Shown: positions 16,821 to 25,870, numbered from the stretch's first letter. The stretch is DNA of 64,000 nt from CAVSNH01 sp963729275 (GCA_963729275.1 CAVSNH010000010.1:1-64000); one strand, 5' to 3'. The notes: generated from the letters alone by a model not told the origin. Numbers and translations are program-made.

Positions 16821-17939
16821 GTGGCCGTCGATCGAGTGCTGTTGGCCGAGCCCCGCGGCTTCTGTGCCGGAGTGGAGAAGGCCATCAAGGCCCTGGCCTG
16901 GATGGTGCGAGTCTTCGAACCGCCCGTCTACTGCTACCACGAGATCGTCCACAACCGGCACGTGGTGGAGCAATTCACCCGGCAGGGAGTCATCTTCGTG
17001 GACGACGTGAACGAGGTGCCGGACGGCGCTCCTCTCATGCTCTCGGCCCATGGCTCGGCTCCGGAGGTGGTCCTGGCCGCGCGAGCTGGCGGGCGAGTGG
17101 TCGTCGATGCCGTCTGCCCCCTCGTGACCAAGGTCCACCACGAGCTCAAGGTTCGGGCGGCCAAGGGCTACACCGTCCTCTACGTCGGCCATCAGGGACA
17201 CGAAGAGGCGGTCGGGACCATGGCCGTCGCCCCCGAGTCGGTCCGCCTGGTGGAGGAACCGGCCGACGTCGACCACCTGGAGCCAGCTGTCGCCGATGGC
17301 CACGAGCCGGCCGTGGCTCTCCTGGCCCAGACGACATTGAGCCACGACGAGTGGGCCGGCATCGTCGAGCGGGCCCGGTCCCGCTTCCCCGACCTCTGGA
17401 TGCCCAACCGCAGCGACCTGTGCTTCGCCACCACCAACCGGCAGTCTGCGCTCAAGGCCCTGGCCGCCGAGGCAGATGCCGTGGTCGTCATCGGTTCGGA
17501 CAACTCGTCGAACACCATGGCCCTGACCGCGGTGGCGTCCGCCCTCGGGTGCCCACGGGTGCTCCGCATCAACGAGGCCAACGAGCTGCCCGACGACCTC
17601 GAGGGGACAGTCGGGGTCACGGCCGGAGCGTCCGCCCCGGAAGCGCTGGTCCAGGCCGTCGTCGAGCGTCTGGCACCGCGCCAGGGTGTCGAGCACCGGG
17701 CCGTGACCACCGAGGAGGAGTACTTCCCACCTCCACCCGAGCTCCGCGAGTTGTTCCGCAGCCTCGAAACGGCACTCTCACTGCTGGCCGGGGCGCCAAT
17801 CGACGAGGGCATCGACGGAATCGCCACCGCCGCCTTGTCCGCCGACCGAGAGGTGGCGGCGGCCGATGTCCTCGCCCAACTCGAGCGGGGGTTCGCAGAT
17901 CGGCCCATCGACCCGATTGGCGCGAGAATGAGCGGATGA
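16821..17939 (+). CDS. ispH: 4-hydroxy-3-methylbut-2-enyl diphosphate reductase IspH, 372 aa
   Basis: IspH (LytB) is the [4Fe-4S] enzyme for the last step of the MEP isoprenoid pathway, making IPP and DMAPP. The three cluster cysteines are visible in PRGFCAGVEKA (Cys15), DAVCPLVTKVH and SDLCFATTNR. Substrate motifs HEIVHN, SAHGSAPEV, GHQGHEEAVGT and SDNSSNTMAL are also present. The protein is about 50 residues longer than usual because of an Ala/Asp-rich C-terminal helix region after the core. The GTG start is the first plausible codon before LLAEPRGFC. It is the first gene of a plus-strand operon with the HD hydrolase and the GT2 protein. Confidence 0.95.
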   Translation: MAVDRVLLAEPRGFCAGVEKAIKALAWMVRVFEPPVYCYHEIVHNRHVVEQFTRQGVIFVDDVNEVPDGAPLMLSAHGSAPEVVLAARAGGRVVVDAVCPLVTKVHHELKVRAAKGYTVLYVGHQGHEEAVGTMAVAPESVRLVEEPADVDHLEPAVADGHEPAVALLAQTTLSHDEWAGIVERARSRFPDLWMPNRSDLCFATTNRQSALKALAAEADAVVVIGSDNSSNTMALTAVASALGCPRVLRINEANELPDDLEGTVGVTAGASAPEALVQAVVERLAPRQGVEHRAVTTEEEYFPPPPELRELFRSLETALSLLAGAPIDEGIDGIATAALSADREVAAADVLAQLERGFADRPIDPIGARMSG

Positions 17940-18487
17940 CCGCCACCTCCTTCACCAGCATGGATGTCTCCACCGGCGACCAATGGGCCACCATCGGCCG
18001 CGAGACCTTCGCCCACCAGGGCCGGGTAGCCGACCGGGTCCTGGCCCTGCTCGAGTCGCTGGCCGACGTGGTCGACGGTTTCGCCGTCGACCAGTTGACC
18101 CACTGCCTGCAGACGGCCACTCGGGCCGAGCAAGCCGGAGCCGACGACGAGATGGTGGTTGCTTCCCTCTGCCATGACATCGGCAAAGCCATCTCGGTTC
18201 CCAACCACCCACGAATCGCCGCCGAGATCCTCCGCCCCTACGTCCGCGACGAGGTGACCACCACCATCCTCGTGCACCAGGACTTCCAGGGCCGGCACTA
18301 CTACCACCACTTCGACATGGACCCGAACCTGCGCGACCAGTACCGGGACGAGCCGTGGTACGAGCTGGCCGAGCGTTTCGCCGACGAGTGGGACCAGACG
18401 AGCTTCGACCCCGACTACCCCACGGAGTCGCTCGCCCACTTCGAGCCCAAGGTCCGGGCCGTCTTCGCATCGCCACGATCCATCTGA
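17936..18487 (+). CDS. HD-domain phosphohydrolase, 183 aa
   Basis: The metal-binding HD motif is present as SLCHDIGKAI, with a preceding conserved His in LTHCLQTATRAEQ. A further His (NHPRIAAEIL) and a late HYYHHFDMD stretch fit the HD fold. Such proteins hydrolyse phosphate esters or nucleotides; the substrate here is unknown. The ATG overlaps the ispH stop by 4 bases and the stop overlaps the next start, so it is the middle gene of a tightly coupled three-gene operon. A role in the isoprenoid or lipid-sugar pathway is only an inference from position. Confidence 0.75.
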   Translation: MTATSFTSMDVSTGDQWATIGRETFAHQGRVADRVLALLESLADVVDGFAVDQLTHCLQTATRAEQAGADDEMVVASLCHDIGKAISVPNHPRIAAEILRPYVRDEVTTTILVHQDFQGRHYYHHFDMDPNLRDQYRDEPWYELAERFADEWDQTSFDPDYPTESLAHFEPKVRAVFASPRSI

Positions 18488-19335
18488 TGGCGCCCACCCA
18501 GCGTCATAGCTGGTTCGCGCGACCCGACAACCGGAGCGCCAGACGGCAGGCCGACCTCCTGTGGCTGGCCACCGACCTGGCCCGGCGGAGCTTCGACGAG
18601 CGTTACGGCACCGTCACCTTCGGTCCGGTGGTGGCGCTCATCACCGCCTACGAGGAAGAGCGCAACATCGGGGACGTCCTGAAGTCCATGCCCGCGTTCG
18701 TCGGTGACCTCGAAGTGTCCACTCTGGTCGTGGTCGACGGGGGCAGCGACGGGACGGCCCGGGTGGCCCTCGACTCCGGCGCCTACACCTGCGTGCTCCC
18801 GGTCAACCTCGGGCAGGGGGCCGCGCTTCGGTTGGGCTATGCGTTGGCCGCCGAGCGGGGCGCTGGCTATGTCGTGACCATCGACGCCGATGGCCAGAAC
18901 GACCCAGCCGAGCTCGAGGGGATGGTCCAACCCCTGATCGACGACGAGGCCGACTTCGTGATCGGCTCGCGCCGCCTCGGCGTGGACGAAACCACTGACC
19001 GACTCCGGCGGGCCGGGGTCAAGGTGTACGCATGGGCCATCGACGCCATCATCCGGCAGCGGCTCACCGACTCGTCCAGCGGCTACCGGGCATTCCGGAT
19101 CAAGCTGTTGAACGACATCCGGCCCCACCTCGTCCAGGATCAGTACCAGACGGCCGAGGTCATCATCACCTCGGGCCGACGAGGCTGGCGCATCACCGAG
19201 CGGCCCACGGTGTGGCACCCGCGGGCCTCGGGGACGTCGAAGAAGGGCGGCAACATCTTCTTCGGCGTCCAGTACGCCAAGGTCATCATCCGGACCTGGC
19301 TGCGGACCCTCCCGAAAAGTCAGCCACCCGCCTGA
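18487..19335 (+). CDS. GT2-family glycosyltransferase (polyprenyl-phosphate sugar type), 282 aa
   Basis: GT-A fold family 2 transferase. After an N-terminal extension of about 50 residues come VVALITAYEEERNIGDVL, VVVDGGSDGT and the metal-binding DADGQNDP (the DxD motif). SRRLG and the acceptor region DSSSGYRAFRI follow. The pattern is that of dolichyl- or polyprenyl-phosphate hexose synthases. There are no membrane helices after the domain, so it is probably a peripheral enzyme. It is coupled to the HD protein by a 1-base stop/start overlap. The upstream isoprenoid gene ispH fits a polyprenyl-phosphate acceptor, but that is inference. Confidence 0.8.
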   Translation: MAPTQRHSWFARPDNRSARRQADLLWLATDLARRSFDERYGTVTFGPVVALITAYEEERNIGDVLKSMPAFVGDLEVSTLVVVDGGSDGTARVALDSGAYTCVLPVNLGQGAALRLGYALAAERGAGYVVTIDADGQNDPAELEGMVQPLIDDEADFVIGSRRLGVDETTDRLRRAGVKVYAWAIDAIIRQRLTDSSSGYRAFRIKLLNDIRPHLVQDQYQTAEVIITSGRRGWRITERPTVWHPRASGTSKKGGNIFFGVQYAKVIIRTWLRTLPKSQPPA

Positions 19336-19344
19336 CGCCATCCC

Positions 19345-20118
19345 TCATTGACGGCCGGCGACGGACAAGGCCCGGTCGTAGAGCTGCTGGATGGAGGTGG
19401 CCAGCTGCTCAGTGAGTTGGTGGGTCTGGCTGCGGGACACCCGGCTGCGGGCGGCCGGGGCCGGGACCGTGATGGGCTCACCCACGACCAGGTGGATGTG
19501 GCGGGGCCGGGGCAGATGGGATCCCTTGGGCATGACCGACGCCGATCCCCCGATGCCGACCGGGACGATAGTGGCGCCGGTGCGGAGGGCGAGGAAGGCC
19601 ACCCCTTCGAGCAGGTCGGTGACCACCGGACCATCCCGACGCGTGCCCTCGGGGAACATGGTCAGCACCTCGCCGGCTTCGAGCACTCGTTGGGCGCGTC
19701 GCAGCGCCTCGCGGTCGGCGGTCCCGCGGCTGACCGGGAACCCCCCGAGGACGGGGATGAGGCGGGCCAGCAGCCGGTTCTCCCAGAGGCTGTCCTTGGT
19801 CATGTAGTGCAGCTTGCGCCGGGTGACCTCGGAGGCCACGAAGAAGTCGATGAACGACCGGTGCACGGGGGCGATGATGACCGGCCCCTTGTTCGGTATG
19901 CGTCCTGACCCTTCGACCGACACGCGGAAGACGACACGGTTGACGATCCGGACGAGCACCCGCAACAGCTCGTAGATGCGAGTGAGGCGGACATCGGGGG
20001 CGAGCTCCTCGGGCACGGTCGTTGCCCTCGGGCCGCTCGCGGTGCCATCTGGCCGACCACCGGGTGCCACCGGGGCTCCGCTGGGGGCTCCACTGCGCCC
20101 GTCGTCGCTCACAGCCAT
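19345..20118 (-). CDS. plsC: 1-acyl-sn-glycerol-3-phosphate acyltransferase, 257 aa
   Basis: Acylates lysophosphatidic acid to phosphatidic acid at the inner membrane face. The HX4D catalytic motif is HRSFIDFF (about residue 86), and the substrate motif is FPEGTRRDG. A further conserved stretch is GATIVPVGIGG. The N-terminal 40 residues are Pro/Gly-rich and unlike the family. The ATG at 20118 overlaps the end of cmk; a GTG at 20112 overlapping the cmk stop is an alternative. The cmk-plsC-der order is typical of actinobacteria; here der lies further along, beyond the ispH operon. Confidence 0.88.
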   Translation of the reverse strand: MAVSDDGRSGAPSGAPVAPGGRPDGTASGPRATTVPEELAPDVRLTRIYELLRVLVRIVNRVVFRVSVEGSGRIPNKGPVIIAPVHRSFIDFFVASEVTRRKLHYMTKDSLWENRLLARLIPVLGGFPVSRGTADREALRRAQRVLEAGEVLTMFPEGTRRDGPVVTDLLEGVAFLALRTGATIVPVGIGGSASVMPKGSHLPRPRHIHLVVGEPITVPAPAARSRVSRSQTHQLTEQLATSIQQLYDRALSVAGRQ

Positions 20119-20741
20119 CCCACGATCTCCTCGGTGATGTCCTCGACCGAACGACCGGTGGTGTCGACCACGTGGGCGCCGTCCGCCACACCCAGGGGCG
20201 ACACGGCGCGGGTGCGGTCGAGGTGGTCGCGGCGAGAGAGGTCGACGGCGCTCTCCTCCGGCCGCCGTCGGGCCCGTTCGTCGTCGGTGGCGGTCAGGTA
20301 GACCTTCACGTCGGCCGTGGGGAGGACCACTGAACCGATATCCCGACCTTCGACCACCACCCCGCCTTCCCGCGCCGCCACCCAGCGCCGCTGTCGTTGC
20401 ACCATGGCCTGGCGGACGCGGGGATTGGCGGCCACCACCGACACGGTGCGGTTGACCGCCGGCCCTCGGATGGCCTCGGTCACGTCGACGCCGTCGACGG
20501 TCACCCGTTCGCCCACACTCAGTTGGACCCTCTCGGCCAGCTCCCCGACCGCGTCGGGGTCGGAGGGGGCGATGCCGCGGTCGAGAGCGGCCCAGGCCAC
20601 CGCCCGGTACATGGCCCCGGTGTCCAGCCGCTCGAGGCCCAGTCGCTCGCCGAGGGCCCGCGAAAGCGTCGACTTGCCCGACCCGGCTGGGCCGTCGATG
20701 GCGATGATGGGGCTGGCCATGACGGCAGAGACGGTAGTCAC
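20109..20741 (-). CDS. cmk: Cytidylate kinase, about 210 aa
   Basis: Phosphorylates CMP and dCMP using ATP. The P-loop GPAGSGKST stands near the N-terminus (IIAIDGPAGSGKST). It is followed by LDTGAMYRAVAW, the CMP-binding domain, RDIGSVVLP and the lid region RRPEESAVDLSRRD. I place the start at the GTG overlapping the aroA stop; an ATG 21 bases downstream (20720) is also possible. Overlaps on both sides place it in the chain aroH-tyrA-aroA-cmk-plsC. Confidence 0.92.
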   Translation of the reverse strand: MTTVSAVMASPIIAIDGPAGSGKSTLSRALGERLGLERLDTGAMYRAVAWAALDRGIAPSDPDAVGELAERVQLSVGERVTVDGVDVTEAIRGPAVNRTVSVVAANPRVRQAMVQRQRRWVAAREGGVVVEGRDIGSVVLPTADVKVYLTATDDERARRRPEESAVDLSRRDHLDRTRAVSPLGVADGAHVVDTTGRSVEDITEEIVGWL

Positions 20742-22144
20742 GGCTCCGGCCGGCCGTCCCCACCGCCGCGGAGTCGGTCGAGGGTGGCGAGGAATCCGGG
20801 GTAGCTGGTGGCCACCGACTCCCAACCGGTGATGACGGTGCGCGAGGCGGCCTGGCTGGCACAGGCACCGGCCACGGCCGCGGCCATGGCCATGCGGTGG
20901 TCACCGGCAGCGTCGATGGTGGCACCGTTGAGCGCCCGGTCTCGGCCGGTCACCACCAGGTCGTCGCCCTCGACGGCAGCTGTGCCGCCGAAGGCGTTGA
21001 CCAGTGTCGCCGTGCCGTCGAGTCGGTCGGACTCCTTGACCCGCAGTTCGGCCACGTCCCGGAACCGGGTGCGTCCCCGCGCCCTCGCCGCGGCCACGGC
21101 CAGGATGGGCACCTCGTCGAGCGAGGGGATCTCGGCGGCCTCGACCTCGGTGGCCTGGAGGACAGACGTCCACGCCGTGACCGACCCCTGGTCCGGGCCT
21201 GTCTCCTCCACCTCGAGCCGTGCCCCCATGCGATCGAGCACACCGAGGTAGCCCACCCGAGCCGCGCCCAGATAGATGCCCTCGACGGTGACCCGGCTGC
21301 CGTCGGCCAGCAGCGCGGCCACCAGCCAAAAGGCGGCCTGCGAGGGATCGCCAGGGACCCGAACGTCTGGGGCCTGGAGCTCAGATCGGCGAAGGCGCAC
21401 GACCCGGGCACCCCCGTCCCACTCCACGCTGACGTCGGCGCCCGCCCGGGCCAGCATGTCCTCCGTGTGGGTGCGGGTCGGCACCCGCTCCCGTACGACC
21501 GTCTCACCATCGGCGTCGAGCCCGGCCAACAGCACGGCCGACTTGACCTGGGCGCTGGCCATGGGCGGCGTGTACTCGATGCCGACGAGGGCGCCCCCCG
21601 ACACCGTGACCGGAGGCAGGCATCGTGCACCCACCCCGGTGATGGTCGCACCCATGAGGCCGAGCGGCTGGGCCACCCGGTCCATGGGTCGGGAGCGCAA
21701 CGACTCGTCGCCGGTCAGCGTGGTGGCGCCGTCCAGCGTCGCCGCCACCCCGGCCAACAACCGCATGCCGGTGCCCGAGTTGCCGAGGTCGAGGGCCACG
21801 CCCGGCGCCCGCAAGTGGGCCCGGCCTCCGTGGACAACCGTCCGTCCGGAGGCTCCGTCGTGGTCGATGGCGGCGCCGAGGGCGGCCACGGCCCGCATGG
21901 TGGCGGCCACGTCGTCGCCGGCCGACAGGCCCTCGATGACCGACGGGCCGTCGGCCAGGGCTCCGATCAGGAGGGCCCGGTGCGAGATCGACTTGTCCCC
22001 GGGCACCCGGGTCGTCCCGGCCAGCATGGCGCCACCGGACACCTCGGCCGCACCCCCGACGACCGCCTCCGATCGTCCTCGCTCGGCGGTCACCCGCTGT
22101 CCGTCGCCGCGGTCGTGTCCGCTGCGGGCGTCCGCCGCGCTCAC
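20738..22144 (-). CDS. aroA: 3-phosphoshikimate 1-carboxyvinyltransferase (EPSP synthase), 468 aa
   Basis: Joins PEP to shikimate-3-phosphate in the chorismate pathway. Motifs in order: PGDKSISHRALL, DLGNSGTGMRLL, TGDESLRSRPM, SAQVKSAVLLAGL, RVKESDRL and AGDHRMAMA. The GTG start overlapping the tyrA stop gives an N-terminal extension of about 39 residues before MLAGTTRVPGDKS. That length is unusual, so an internal ATG is possible. Located between tyrA and cmk, all overlapping by 4 bases. Confidence 0.93.
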   Translation of the reverse strand: MSAADARSGHDRGDGQRVTAERGRSEAVVGGAAEVSGGAMLAGTTRVPGDKSISHRALLIGALADGPSVIEGLSAGDDVAATMRAVAALGAAIDHDGASGRTVVHGGRAHLRAPGVALDLGNSGTGMRLLAGVAATLDGATTLTGDESLRSRPMDRVAQPLGLMGATITGVGARCLPPVTVSGGALVGIEYTPPMASAQVKSAVLLAGLDADGETVVRERVPTRTHTEDMLARAGADVSVEWDGGARVVRLRRSELQAPDVRVPGDPSQAAFWLVAALLADGSRVTVEGIYLGAARVGYLGVLDRMGARLEVEETGPDQGSVTAWTSVLQATEVEAAEIPSLDEVPILAVAAARARGRTRFRDVAELRVKESDRLDGTATLVNAFGGTAAVEGDDLVVTGRDRALNGATIDAAGDHRMAMAAAVAGACASQAASRTVITGWESVATSYPGFLATLDRLRGGGDGRPEP

Positions 22145-23274
22145 CGCACCGAACCGAGCGGCTGGACGCTGGCCCGATGTCCCCGGGCGTTCAGCGCCGG
22201 CACGAGATCCGGAGCCGCCTTCTCGTCCACCACCAACACGAGGACGCCCTTTCTGCCCTCCACCGAGTGGGCGATCTCCAGGTCCATGACGCTGATGCCG
22301 AGCTCGGTCGGCACGGCCAGGATCTCGGAGAGCTCGCCGGGCCGGTCCACCACCGGGATGCGCACTTCGACCAGCCCCTCGGGACGGGGTGCGACCCCGG
22401 GCAGGGCTCGCCGGGCCGAGGCGGCCCGGTCCAGCACCTCGAGCAGCCCGTCTCGGTCGCCGTCGGCCACCCGGTGGCGCATGTCGGTCAGCGCCGCGAT
22501 CAGCGAGTCGAGCGTGTCCACGATGGCGCCGGCGTTCTCGTCGCAGATGTCCGGCCAGATACTGGACTGGCCGGCCGCGATCCGGGTCATGTCCCGGAAT
22601 CCCCCGGCCGCCAGCTGCAGGAGGGCGGCGTGCTCCCGGCTCACGCGGCTGGCCAGGTCCATGAGCGTGGCCGCCGTGAGGTGCGGCACATGCGACACCA
22701 CCGCCACCAGCGCGTCGTGCTGCTCGGGACCGAGGGCGAGCACGTTGGCCCCGAGATCGGCCAGGGTCGAGCGAAGGCGGGCGTAGGCGTCGGGATCCGT
22801 CCCCGACACCGGGGTCAGCACCCAGGTGGCCCCCACGAAGAGGTCGCCACTTGCCCCCTCGATGCCCACCTGCTCCGACCCGGCCATGGGATGGCCGCCC
22901 ACGAAGAACGGGTGGTCGATGGCGGCGGCCAGGGCGGCCTTGACCCCACCGACGTCGGTGATCACGGCTCGGGGGTTCCACTCCTCCGAGGCGACAACCC
23001 GGCGCACGACGTCGCCGGCGGCCCGGACCGGCGTGGCCACGACCACGAGCTCGGCGTCGGGATCCTCGCCGGCCACGGAGAGGGCGCCGAGCTCCGCCGC
23101 CCGTTCGGCCACCCCGGGCTCGATGTCGACGCCGCTCACGTGCCAGCCGCGCTGGCCGAGGGCCATGCCCACGGAGCCACCGATGAGACCGGTGCCGAAG
23201 ATCATGGCCCGCCGTCGGGCCGCGCCCCCGCCTCGGCCGGTGCCTCTGTCGCCCTCAGTCGGGGAGGTCGTCAC
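22141..23274 (-). CDS. tyrA: Prephenate dehydrogenase with C-terminal ACT domain, 377 aa
   Basis: NAD-binding Rossmann domain with GTGLIGGSVGMAL near residue 27. It is followed by DVGGVKAAL, the substrate-binding GGHPMAGSEQVG, HVPHLTAATL and the dimerisation helices. Residues about 300-370 form an ACT regulatory domain (VDRPGELSEILAVPTELGI, then VMDLEIAHSVEG), consistent with feedback control by tyrosine. It converts prephenate to 4-hydroxyphenylpyruvate. The start overlaps the 3' end of aroH by 20 bases. Confidence 0.92.
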   Translation of the reverse strand: MTTSPTEGDRGTGRGGGAARRRAMIFGTGLIGGSVGMALGQRGWHVSGVDIEPGVAERAAELGALSVAGEDPDAELVVVATPVRAAGDVVRRVVASEEWNPRAVITDVGGVKAALAAAIDHPFFVGGHPMAGSEQVGIEGASGDLFVGATWVLTPVSGTDPDAYARLRSTLADLGANVLALGPEQHDALVAVVSHVPHLTAATLMDLASRVSREHAALLQLAAGGFRDMTRIAAGQSSIWPDICDENAGAIVDTLDSLIAALTDMRHRVADGDRDGLLEVLDRAASARRALPGVAPRPEGLVEVRIPVVDRPGELSEILAVPTELGISVMDLEIAHSVEGRKGVLVLVVDEKAAPDLVPALNARGHRASVQPLGSVR

Positions 23275-23623
23275 GGAGCCCCTGGGCTCCCTCGAGATAG
23301 ACGTGGTGCACCTCGTCCCGTCCCCGATCGGTGGTGACGTGCATCATCACCCGGATGCAGAGGGGCACCGATCCCACCACCGACAGCTCGCGTGCGCAGA
23401 TGAGGGGAATCGCCCCGAGGCCCATTGTCCGCGCCGCGGTGGCGGGGAACGTCGAGGTGATGTCATCGGTGGCCGTGAACAGGATGGAGATGATGTCCTG
23501 CTCCTCCAGCCCGTTGCGTTGGAGGATGCGCTCGAGCAGTGCCACCACCCGCTCGGTGACCGCCTCGGTGGTGTCCTCCTCGATGGTGGTGGCGCCGCGG
23601 ACGGCTCGCACAGCGCTCGGCAT
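23255..23623 (-). CDS. aroH: Chorismate mutase, AroH class, 122 aa
   Basis: Short pseudo-alpha-beta barrel chorismate mutase, which converts chorismate to prephenate, the substrate of the next gene's product. It begins with VRAVRGATTIEEDT, the conserved AroH start with the active-site Arg. It continues with ILFTATDDITSTFPA and the CIRVMMHV strand carrying the second conserved Arg. Length fits the family. It starts the aromatic segment of the operon 12 bases after the stop of rluB. Confidence 0.92.
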   Translation of the reverse strand: MPSAVRAVRGATTIEEDTTEAVTERVVALLERILQRNGLEEQDIISILFTATDDITSTFPATAARTMGLGAIPLICARELSVVGSVPLCIRVMMHVTTDRGRDEVHHVYLEGAQGLRDDLPD

Positions 23624-23635
23624 CAGCCTGGCATG

Positions 23636-24391
23636 TTACTCAGGGCCCTCCCTAGGGCCTTCGGACGAACGCCCGCTGGGGACGGCGGCGGCGGCCAGCG
23701 CCCGTACCTCGTCAATGGTCAACGGCCGGTAGCTGCCGGGGGCGAGGTTGGAGTCGACCAGCGGGCCGATCCGCGTCCGGACCAGCCGGGTGACGGGATG
23801 GCCGATCGCCTCGCACATCCGCCGGACCTGCCGGTTGCGACCCTCGTGGATGACCATGCGGAGGACACCTGGGGCCACGGCGGCCACCCGAGCCGGCGCC
23901 GTGCGCCCGTCGTCGAGGTCCACGCCCTCACGGAGCCGGCGCAGCGCGCCGGGGGCGGGATCGCCCTCCACCGACACCAGGTACTCCTTGGCCACGCCGA
24001 AGGAGGGGTGGGTGAGCCGGAAGGTGAGTTCTCCGTCGTTGGTGAGCAGGAGCAGGCCCTCGGAGTCGCGGTCCAGCCGCCCGACCGGGTGGACACGGGG
24101 CTCGGCGGGCACGAGGTTGCACACCGTCTGCCGGCCGTGGGTGTCCTCGGCCGTGGTGACGACACCGGCCGGCTTGTTGAGCAAGTAGTGGACGAGCCCT
24201 GGTGCCACGGGAATCAGCACGCCGTCCACCTCGACGCGATCGGACTTGGGGTCGATGCGCCGACCGAGGATGGCCACCTCGCCGTTGACCGTCACCCGCC
24301 TTTCGGCGATGAGCTCCTCGCAGGCCCGCCGCGAGCCGATTCCCACTCGGGCCAACACCTTTTGCAACCGCTCGCCGGCACCTTCCGCCAT
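23636..24391 (-). CDS. rluB: rRNA pseudouridine synthase, RluB/RsuA family, 251 aa
   Basis: The N-terminal S4 RNA-binding domain (ERLQKVLARVGIGSRRACEE) is followed by the pseudouridine synthase domain. Its catalytic motif is HPVGRLDRDSEGLLLLTNDG; the first Asp is the nucleophile. GRNRQVRRMCEAIGHPVTRL is the conserved late motif. It modifies a uridine in 23S rRNA in relatives. Follows scpB as in most actinobacteria. Confidence 0.9.
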   Translation of the reverse strand: MAEGAGERLQKVLARVGIGSRRACEELIAERRVTVNGEVAILGRRIDPKSDRVEVDGVLIPVAPGLVHYLLNKPAGVVTTAEDTHGRQTVCNLVPAEPRVHPVGRLDRDSEGLLLLTNDGELTFRLTHPSFGVAKEYLVSVEGDPAPGALRRLREGVDLDDGRTAPARVAAVAPGVLRMVIHEGRNRQVRRMCEAIGHPVTRLVRTRIGPLVDSNLAPGSYRPLTIDEVRALAAAAVPSGRSSEGPREGPE

Positions 24392-24441
24392 CCCGACGGT
24401 CCCGAGGTCAGAGTCGATGGCTCACCGAGGCTGACGGTCGG

Positions 24442-25026
24442 TCAGGCATCGGCCACGGGGCGCAGCTGCTCCTCGAGCTCTTCGAGGGCCTCGGGACCCG
24501 GAAGCAGGTCCTCCACCGGGGGGAGCTGATCGACGCGGTCGAGCCCGAGTCGTTCGAGGAAGGCGTCGGTGGTCCCGTAGAGCAAGGCCTGCCCCGGGCC
24601 GGGAGCGTGCCCCACGACGGCGATGTAGCCGCGATGCTCCAAGAGGCGGACGACACCGTCCACGTTGACACCCCGGAGGGCGGCAACCTGGGCCCGGGAC
24701 ACCGGCTGCTTGTAGGCCACGATGGCGAGCGTCTCGAGCGCGGCGGCGGACAAGCGGGACGAGACCCCCACGTTGGCGAACCGCTCGACGTACGGAGCGA
24801 GGTCGGGATGGGTCTGCATGCGCAGCCCGCCGGCCACCCGGACGACCTCGAAGCCACGACCCCCATCCCGGCACGAGACGATGAGCTCGTCGCAGAAGGG
24901 CTCGACCTGTTCGGCCGGTATCTCGAGCAGCTCGGCCAGCATGCCGACGGGAACGGGCTCGACGGCGGCGACGAGGACGGCTTCGATGGCCCGAGCCTCG
25001 GGTGACAGCACGGCGTCGGCTGCCAC
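24442..25026 (-). CDS. scpB: Segregation and condensation protein B, 194 aa
   Basis: ScpB joins ScpA and SMC in the bacterial condensin complex. Two winged-helix domains are visible, with the family hallmark LETLAIVAYKQPVSRAQVAALRGVNVDG, cited in parts as LETLAIVAYKQPV and RGVNVDGVV. The GTG start is chosen because GAGG lies seven to eight bases upstream, and it begins just before the scpA stop is cleared. A TTG overlapping the scpA stop is the alternative. Acidic C-terminus (EALEELEEQL). Confidence 0.9.
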   Translation of the reverse strand: MAADAVLSPEARAIEAVLVAAVEPVPVGMLAELLEIPAEQVEPFCDELIVSCRDGGRGFEVVRVAGGLRMQTHPDLAPYVERFANVGVSSRLSAAALETLAIVAYKQPVSRAQVAALRGVNVDGVVRLLEHRGYIAVVGHAPGPGQALLYGTTDAFLERLGLDRVDQLPPVEDLLPGPEALEELEEQLRPVADA

Positions 25027-25028
25027 CT

Positions 25029-25811
25029 TCAACCCTCGTACTCGTCGAGATCGGAGCGGTCGAGCCGCGCATCCGTGGGGGCGCCGGCCACCCACTCGAT
25101 GTCGAGCTCCCCGAACGTCCCGCCCTGTCGGAGCTCGACGCGGCCCTGCTTGCAGAGCTCGAGGAGCGCCAGGAAGCAGACGATGACCTCGATACGGGCC
25201 CGCAGGTGCCCGGTGAGCTCACGAAAGGTGGCGTGCCCGGTCCCCGGTAGCCGGACGACGAGCTCGGCCACGGCATCGGCCACGGTCACCGTGTCCACCG
25301 TCACGTGGTAGAGGTCCACGGTGGGCGGCGGGCGCTCGGCGGTGGCCCGTCCGAAGGCCTCGGCCAGATCGCCGGCGGTGACACCGGCCAGCAGGTCGGG
25401 GGCGAGCTCGGCGAGGTCTTCGTCGAGGCCGGCCGTCCGGGGCACGGCCCGGGCCGCCCGTTCCATGAGGGCACTGAAGGCATCGGCTGCCGCCGCGTAG
25501 GCCTGGCACTCGAGCAAGCGAGCGAGGAGGAGGTCGCGTTCCTCCCAGCCGGCCAGCTCCTCGTCGGGCTCGACGTCGTCGGGACCGGGCAGAAGGCGGC
25601 GAGACTTGATCTCGACCAGCAACGCCGCGATCACCAGGAACTCGGACAACGTGGCCAGGTCGACGGTCGACCACGAGGCCACCTCGGCCACGAAGTCGTC
25701 GACCAGGGTGGCCAGGGGGAGGTCGAAGATATCGACCTCGTGACTGTTGACCAGGTGCAACAGCACCTCGGCAGGCCCTTCGTAGACCGGGGTGGCGACG
25801 GTCGCTGGCAC
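25029..25811 (-). CDS. scpA: Segregation and condensation protein A, 260 aa
   Basis: ScpA is the kleisin subunit of bacterial condensin. The N-terminal PVYEGPAEVLLHLVNSHEVD and IFDLPLATLVDDF are diagnostic. A central KSRRLLP follows, then the C-terminal winged helix that contacts SMC (VIVCFLALLELCKQGRVEL). It is the first gene of the minus-strand chain scpA-scpB-rluB-aroH-tyrA-aroA-cmk-plsC. The parA gene that usually precedes it is missing here. Confidence 0.92.
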   Translation of the reverse strand: MPATVATPVYEGPAEVLLHLVNSHEVDIFDLPLATLVDDFVAEVASWSTVDLATLSEFLVIAALLVEIKSRRLLPGPDDVEPDEELAGWEERDLLLARLLECQAYAAAADAFSALMERAARAVPRTAGLDEDLAELAPDLLAGVTAGDLAEAFGRATAERPPPTVDLYHVTVDTVTVADAVAELVVRLPGTGHATFRELTGHLRARIEVIVCFLALLELCKQGRVELRQGGTFGELDIEWVAGAPTDARLDRSDLDEYEG

Positions 25812-25870
25812 TGCTCCGACCCTATCGGCTGGGTGTCGGCACTTGGCGCACCCGCTGGTGTCGCACCACG

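Noticed and set aside
20897..22786. Very long plus-strand open frame of 629 codons opposite aroA and tyrA
   Set aside because: It is the mirror of high-GC coding on the other strand; its translation is Arg/Gly/Pro-rich with no family motif, while the minus frames are textbook aroA and tyrA.
22826..24529. 567-codon plus-strand open frame opposite tyrA, aroH and rluB
   Set aside because: Shadow of the minus-strand genes; composition is low-complexity and no ribosome binding site precedes it.
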